This document shows, piece by piece, positions 8,659 to 13,162 of a stretch of 13,162 nt of DNA. This stretch comes from Phoronis ovalis (lineage: Eukaryota; Phoronida; Phoronidae). Made by a program: the position numbers and the translations under genes. The notes beneath the pieces were generated by a model. It saw only the letters and a program-made list of their open reading frames with translations, was not told the DNA's origin and made no database searches. The DNA lies in contig JAOXYB010039995.1 of the NCBI GenBank assembly GCA_028565635.1, positions 1-13,162 of the forward strand, given 5' to 3'. Every line of letters begins with the position of its first letter. The stretch's first letter is position 1.

Positions 8659-10176
8659 AGCACAAATATCATCTTCTTACAAAACAATATTATCCATTGT
8701 TACTTGCAGCTACAAATACTATTTACCTGTTGAATCATATGCCTTCAATTTAACCACAAGTATGACCTGGTCAATTAATAAAAATACCTAACTTGATCAG
8801 GAAACATGATAAATGTAATTCACCAAAATCCCCAAAATATGATCCTAAATTCAAAAAAAAATATTTCCAAACTGAAATTTAAATCAAGCTAACTATGGCG
8901 AAACGAAAAATTATTAGTAGGGAATCTTCATCCAGATACTACGTGGCTAAAGGGTTATAGCTTGACAATGCAACATTCGTAGTCAAGAATTTAAAGATAT
9001 GGTGTGAGGTGCTTTAACCTAAGTAACAGTTGAGCCGGGGGCTTGGGTTCAATTCTTAGGTCTGTATAAATATAGAAGGTTTTTAGCCATGTTTGGCATT
9101 ATCAAAGAAGTTCGTTGACATTTTGAAGTTTTAAAGCAGTATTTTTAATTCTGATGTTATGATAGATAAAACGAATATGGAACATCAGCTCCTTAATGCG
9201 CGGGTTGCGCGAGCTGGACTTATAATTTGACATAAAACAGAAATATTAAAGTATTTTTTTTTACTGCACATAATACATATACTGGCTATTTTGAGTACGC
9301 GATGACCAGAAAAATGTTTGTCATTAATAATCATTAAAAATGATGTTATAACCATTAACAAACTTTAAAGTACATTGATGTATCTAATTTTAAACTGTCC
9401 CACGCTATTAGATCCTATATATTAAATTTTCAAGGGCAGTTATGGATACGAGGTTATTGTTACCCGTGTTTATTATTCTCTTGGAGGACAGTTGTGATCT
9501 TCTTATTACCATATCTACTGCAATTTACCCACGCCCAGCACCTTGTGAAGCTAACTACCCTATATACTTCAAACCAGAATCTCTGCTAATGAAACATTTT
9601 TTTCAAGTACTATGTAGCCAGTTTCCAAAAGGTTGAATAATTGGAAATAATTGTAGAAGAAAACGTCGAACTCTGCATACACATATAGTAAACTTCAAGA
9701 AAAAAATATCGTGTAAATTTCAAGAAAATTATCTAATCTTTAGTGCGATTTTTTTCGAAATTGGGTTAAATGCATGCGGTTATATGGAAATCCTTTACGG
9801 GTAAAAATAGATGTCAGAAACTATACCTATATATTTTTTATCACAATGAGAGTACAATCAACTTGAGATTCACCAATTGTCAATAATCAATAAGATACCA
9901 TTGATTTAATGCATTTTCTTCCTATGGCAATACTGGGAATCTGTGAGATTCTTCGTGCGCATAAAATTCCGTAATATACATGTAAAAGGGATCGCCCGCA
10001 TTCAGTAAAATCCTATTGGAAATTTGTGATACTCAGGGTAGAAAATGCGTAAAATTAAGAGAAAATTGAGGGAGTGTTTTTCACTTTTAAATCATTGTTT
10101 TGGATAACAATAGAAAGGGGTTGTTTTCAAAATGTAGATATCCTTCTTGTTAACGTCTCGGGTACTAAACAAGTTA
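8659..10176. other. Intergenic stretch upstream of the ZP-N gene
   Basis: No convincing gene is seen. The ATG-initiated 64-codon frame at 9442-9636 has no recognised domain. A GC-rich patch with alternating GCGCGGG/GCGCGAG lies at about 9198-9214. Confidence 0.5.
9015..9056 (+). repeat. Possible decayed tRNA-like (SINE-type) internal promoter
   Basis: GGTTCAATTCT at 9046-9056 matches the pol III B box at 9 of 11 positions. A much weaker A-box-like TAACCTAAGTAA lies 31 bases upstream, which is a normal spacing. There is no cloverleaf, and no poly-A or short-repeat tail was established. At best this is an old tRNA-derived fragment. Confidence 0.25.
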
Positions 10177-10184
10177 TGACGTCA
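10177..10184. promoter_or_regulatory. Perfect CRE, TGACGTCA
   Basis: This full palindromic cAMP-response element is the CREB/ATF-type site. It lies 84 bases upstream of the TATA box of the ZP-N gene, a normal promoter-proximal distance. It suggests control by a CREB/ATF-family factor, but only by motif. Confidence 0.5.
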
Positions 10185-10224
10185 ACTCATAAACAAAAGC
10201 CAAAAGGGTATCAAAAAGGTTTTC

Positions 10225-10229
10225 ATTGG
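10225..10229 (-). promoter_or_regulatory. Inverted CCAAT box (ATTGG)
   Basis: It lies about 65-70 bases upstream of the predicted start, the usual location of NF-Y-type CCAAT boxes. It is flanked by an inverted repeat, CCAAAAGGG (about 10200-10208) against CCCTTTTTGG (10250-10259), which has one unpaired base. Confidence 0.4.
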
Positions 10230-10260
10230 TGGTTAAAAACTTTTCACACCCCTTTTTGGT

Positions 10261-10268
10261 TATAAAAG
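10261..10268 (+). promoter_or_regulatory. TATA box TATAAAAG of the ZP-N gene
   Basis: This is a consensus TATA box. The start predicted ~30 bases downstream (about 10291-10297, near ACAGTT) precedes a good splice donor, AAG|GTAAAG, at 10347/10348. The coding exon at 10971 has its own acceptor, so an upstream non-coding exon is required, and this promoter supplies it. Confidence 0.65.
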
Positions 10269-10296
10269 TTCTGAATTTTCACGAAATCGTTAAAAA

Positions 10297-10347
10297 CAGT
10301 TGAGCATCAAAACGCTGATTTTAGCTCGAGATAAAATTTAGACTAAG
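10297..10347 (+). other. Predicted non-coding first exon (5' UTR) of the ZP-N gene
   Basis: It is bounded by the TATA-predicted start and the donor AAG|GTAAAG. The exon would be about 50 bases and contains no ATG. The start is uncertain by several bases; the 3' end depends on the donor choice. Confidence 0.5.
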
Positions 10348-10970
10348 GTAAAGTTGTTTTTCTTTTCAAATTTTGATTTTGATTTTTGTCGTTTTTTTGT
10401 TATTTACTTATCTATGTTATTAGTTAGATTTTAATGTTAGTTACTTATCTACCTGTAATGTCATTATCTTGTCTATGCTACCTTTATCTTGATATCAATC
10501 TTGTGTATAGTTGTTAGAACTGAAATTTTTTATTTTTCTTTCCTTTTAGAAATGAAAGTTAAAATTTAGCTAATATTGAATTCAGTGTTTGATTTGCCTA
10601 AAATATTGCTGTATTTCAGAAAAAAAGCAATTACTACTCGTTGAGAATTTTTTTTTGTCTTTTTAAAATGAAATCTTATTAAAATTTTCTTGATAATGTA
10701 AAACTGTTCGATCATTTTTAAAATTTCAGGAGGACAAAAATTAGTGTTAATTGTCATGTAACATTTCTTTTATGTTGCCACCTCTTGTATCCCTACTGTG
10801 TAGTGTGCATTTACTATGCAAAAGATCTAAATACGTTTTGGTAGTCTTTCATTTATTTCCCAGTACATCAGTTGACCACGTAGTCTCGTTTGTTAAAATT
10901 ATAGTAACCTATAAACTGTATGTAAGGTATGTAATCTTCTTGGTTAACCATAGTTGTGTTTTTTTTTCAG
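10348..10970 (+). other. Intron 1, in the 5' UTR
   Basis: It runs from GTAAAG to a run of T followed by CAG at 10970. Four TTATCT motifs (GATA-factor sites on the other strand) cluster at 10408, 10445, 10464 and 10484. The frames at 10566-10757 and 10751-11026 lie over it without coding support. Confidence 0.55.
10408..10489 (-). promoter_or_regulatory. Cluster of four GATA-factor sites (AGATAA)
   Basis: TTATCT occurs at 10408-10413, 10445-10450, 10464-10469 and 10484-10489, all in one orientation, with spacings of 37, 19 and 20 bases. The position just inside the first intron suits an intronic enhancer. AT-rich sequence raises chance matches, but four in 82 bases is notable. Confidence 0.35.
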
Positions 10971-10976
10971 TCAACA

Positions 10977-12746
10977 ATGAAGCTTCTAGTGATATCTGCC
11001 TTCCTTGTAACCCTTGTCGGCGTTAGTGTGGGTCAACCCGTTGGTGAGTTTGTTTTTTTTGCATTTTATTAAATGCGTAATTTTTGTATGTGTTAAGGCA
11101 ACTGATGAATATGACAATACTAATGATATGTTTTATATAAATTTAGATTTGTCTTCCCATTGTCATGTAATGTATTGAGACTATTTATATGCAAGCTGGT
11201 GAATGATGTTGCAAAACAAGTTCCATTGCGTAAAAAAATTCAGGCCAATTGAATTTTTTTAATTTAGTCAGTCTTCCCCTAATATATAATGGAGAGAAAA
11301 ATGTATTTGCCTTATTGTATTGATGAACGGCACTACATGTGTCCTCGGATCTGCTTTAATGGCTACTCTAGTACAGCGGTATAAAAATTTAAAATCTGCT
11401 ATATTGTTCCACTCGTCAATCTAGTACTAATAATGTATTCTGCGTCGCCTGGATACCTCTGCATCTTGAATGACAAAAATCTTGTTACTGTACGTATGCA
11501 TAGAAAACGAGGATAAAAATGAAAAATTGATTAAATAAACCTGGACACAAAAAAAAATCTTGGCAGTAGTAGAGACATTTACTGGATCGTAAAATCACTC
11601 GATCATCATCATGCGACAGATTTGAAAAGACCGAGGACAAAGATCCTATTAAAAGTAAGAGGGTCACAACCTTTCTTAACAAAGAAGTTATAAAAAAATT
11701 AATTATTGGAAATAAAATTGACATGTATTGTAGCAAAAATAAAATCTGTGTAATATTTCTACAGTTACATTTTTTTACTGTTTACAGGCACTTTCGTATG
11801 TTCCAACCCTGACGGAACTGTTCCTCTAACTCTCGCCGATGGTAATGAAGTTCTTACGTTCCGTGCACCAAACTCGTTTGATGACACCGTTAATCCTGTT
11901 CAGAACTTTGTACGTGTTTTCGTGGCTGGTAGCAACGATTTTACTGCCGGATGCTTTGAAACTATAACAGGTGCTGCCAATGAATTCACTACATTGTCTG
12001 TTCCCATAACTGGAAATCCATGTGGTATCACGGTAAGCTATGAAGATTAATCCATTAAAAAAACATACAAATTTTTATGTTTAAATTTACTAAACGATCT
12101 CATCTTGCTTAACAGATTATAATCTTCCGCCAAAAGACAGTGTCGTACCCTAGTACATCACTATAACGGAAGCGCTATCTGGCGGAAGACGATGGCAATA
12201 GTCTGTCAAGTAGGATTGACTCGTTATGGCCTCTATGCTCGGAATTCCAATACCAAAATTGATTATGTCATATGCTAGGAGACATATGCAGCTTCAAAGA
12301 AACAAGTGCCTACCACAATAACTGCTTCACACAATTCCTTTGTTGTATTTTAGAAACAAACTGGGATAGTATAATTAATAAACCATGATTTCAATATTTT
12401 TAAGTACATTTATTTGAGATTAGTGTTAGCACAAATGGATCGTAATATTATTCTGGATAGTGCTAAAAACACATTGTTCGACCCATGTTTAGTCATATTT
12501 GAAACGAAACTTCCTACTGGCGTAATAATGCCAAATCCACTTTAAACTAATGTATTATTTTTTTAGTTGGTTGATAACACTGATGGGACTAACGATGGAA
12601 CACTCTCAGATATTAATATTAAAATTATCTTAGCTCAAGATGCCAACCGTATCCAAGCGGACGATTTCACTTTTAATATCCAGTGCGATTTCCTGACACC
12701 AACTACAAATGATGTTAGTGTTGACGGAATTACTGTCTTAAAGTAA
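10977..12746 (+). CDS. Secreted four-cysteine protein, probable ZP-N domain (exons 10977-11043, 11788-12032, 12567-12746)
   Basis: The three coding exons join in phases 1 and 0 at consensus sites: G|GTGAGT, ACAG|GC, ACG|GTAAGC, TTTAG|TT. The ATG has A at -3 and follows a splice acceptor by six bases. Residues 1-19 (MKLLVISAFLVTLVGVSVG) form a signal peptide. The mature part has exactly four cysteines, C27, C78, C101 and C144. NPCGIT and FTFNIQCDF resemble the CG(T/I) and f.vqC.f segments of ZP-N, so I expect C27-C144 and C78-C101 disulfides. ZP domains polymerise into extracellular matrices such as egg envelopes; that role here is inferred. No N-glycosylation sequon is present. The end is ambiguous: TAA at 12744-12746 gives 163 residues, but it overlaps the donor GTAAGT at 12743, which would instead continue to unseen exons, perhaps ZP-C. 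Neither reading can be excluded. Confidence 0.75.
11044..11787 (+). other. Intron 2 of the ZP-N gene
   Basis: A phase-1 intron of 744 bases from GTGAGT to TTTACAG. It contains T-rich and A-rich runs and nothing else I can name. The reverse-strand frame at 11485-11736 has no coding support. Confidence 0.75.
12033..12566 (+). other. Intron 3 of the ZP-N gene
   Basis: A phase-0 intron of 534 bases from GTAAGC to TTTTTTTAG. It carries the fold-back sequence listed at 12123-12189. Confidence 0.75.
12123..12189. repeat. Fold-back sequence within intron 3
   Basis: TCTTCCGCCA (12123-12132) pairs exactly with TGGCGGAAGA (12180-12189). Near the centre AGTGTCGTAC and GTACATCACT pair at 8 of 10 positions around CCTA. 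Unequal internal loops separate the two stems. It is distinctly more GC-rich than the intron around it, which suggests a small inserted MITE-like element. Confidence 0.55.
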
Positions 12747-12748
12747 GT
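12743..12748 (+). promoter_or_regulatory. Splice donor GTAAGT overlapping an in-frame stop
   Basis: The bases read TTA AA|GTAAGT if spliced (phase 2) or TTA AAG TAA if retained. The donor matches consensus at +1 to +6 but has A rather than G at -1. Confidence 0.45.
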
Positions 12749-12858
12749 TAACGACTTATTAGAAATTTAACATTCCTACAGTTCGTTTCATTTATATATT
12801 TTTTTTAAATATTAAAGAATCTGGGATTGGCTACTCGTAAATCTACGACACGCTTGCC

Positions 12859-12882
12859 AATAAATTTATTAACTGAAATAAA
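12859..12882 (+). terminator. Two candidate poly(A) signals AATAAA
   Basis: Hexamers lie at 12859-12864 and 12877-12882, about 115 and 133 bases past the in-frame TAA, with TTGTGAT and later GTTGT downstream. They would end the transcript if the TAA is used, or give a short isoform. Confidence 0.4.
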
Positions 12883-13162
12883 CTTGTGATAGATTTATAG
12901 CAGACACACGTTGTAAGATATCTTTGAGAAACCCATCCCAGGACGGTTTCACTTTCCGAATTATTTTTTGTTCTCCTGTAAATCGAAACATTTTATCACT
13001 TACTTATTAAATGCGTAACTGTGAGACTGGCATTTACAATTTGCTTGTTAGCAATAGTCTACATAGCCTATGATAGGGTGGCGTGTTTTGATGAATCAAG
13101 GAAGCCAGTCGAAAATTGAGTGTTTATTCAGCTTAATCCCATGATATATAAACCGTATAAAT
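12883..13162. other. 3' flank or part of a further intron
   Basis: No coding exon, repeat or site was recognised. If the donor at 12743 is used, this is intron 4 running out of the window. Confidence 0.5.

Noticed and set aside
8944-8954. A-box-like TGGCTAAAGGG upstream of the B-box-like site at 9046
   Set aside because: It matches the A-box consensus well, but about 100 bases from the B box is too far for a tRNA-type promoter.
9442-9636. ATG-initiated 64-codon frame starting MDTRLLLPVF
   Set aside because: The hydrophobic start could pass for a signal peptide, but there is no cysteine pattern, domain or supporting splice or poly(A) context.
10751-11026. 91-codon forward frame overlapping the ZP-N signal exon
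   Set aside because: It has no ATG start and reads through the splice acceptor at 10970; the signal-peptide frame explains the exon better.

Overview
The window looks like animal nuclear DNA. It is AT-rich and gene-sparse, with one intronless seven-transmembrane receptor gene, one intron-containing secreted-protein gene with GT..AG splice sites and pyrimidine-rich acceptors, and about 9 kb of mostly non-coding, repeat-scattered sequence between them. Several repeats (the TGACCTTTGACCT block with CTGGGGATGTCACAC copies, a degenerate GTGAA-type array, a 32-bp hairpin-bearing array) remind me of bivalve and other molluscan genomes. That placement is an impression from sequence style, not a search result.

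Layout. 1-253: 5' flank of the receptor gene. 254-1285: a rhodopsin-class GPCR in one exon, in which three usual activation motifs are altered. 1286 to about 1690: its probable 3' UTR, with AATAAA at 1664. 1690-10176: long intergenic stretch without a convincing gene. It holds AT-rich simple sequence, a degenerate ~30-bp array (2864-3016), several inverted repeats (3221-3295, 3496-3536, 7398-7419, 8600-8658), a nuclear-receptor-type DR1 block between 15-bp direct repeats (6152-6369), a six-copy 32-bp array (6461-6648), and a 54-bp tandem duplication (8258-8363).

10177-12882 reads as a well-structured gene: CRE (10177), inverted CCAAT (10225), TATAAAAG (10261), a predicted short non-coding first exon ending at 10347, a first intron with four GATA-type sites, a signal-peptide exon (10977-11043), and two exons (11788-12032, 12567-12742 or 12746) encoding a four-cysteine region that fits the ZP-N half of a zona pellucida domain. 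The last visible exon ends ambiguously. A strong splice donor GTAAGT contains an in-frame TAA, and two AATAAA signals follow about 115-135 bases later. The gene may therefore end here as a 163-residue ZP-N-only secreted protein, or continue beyond the window to a ZP-C half.

The two genes show no sign of working together. I saw no operon, CRISPR, rRNA or intact tRNA, and no convincing undescribed system. The most interesting signals are the perfect 22-bp hairpin at 8600-8658, the splice-or-stop ambiguity of the ZP-N gene, its compact promoter, and the hairpin-bearing tandem array.
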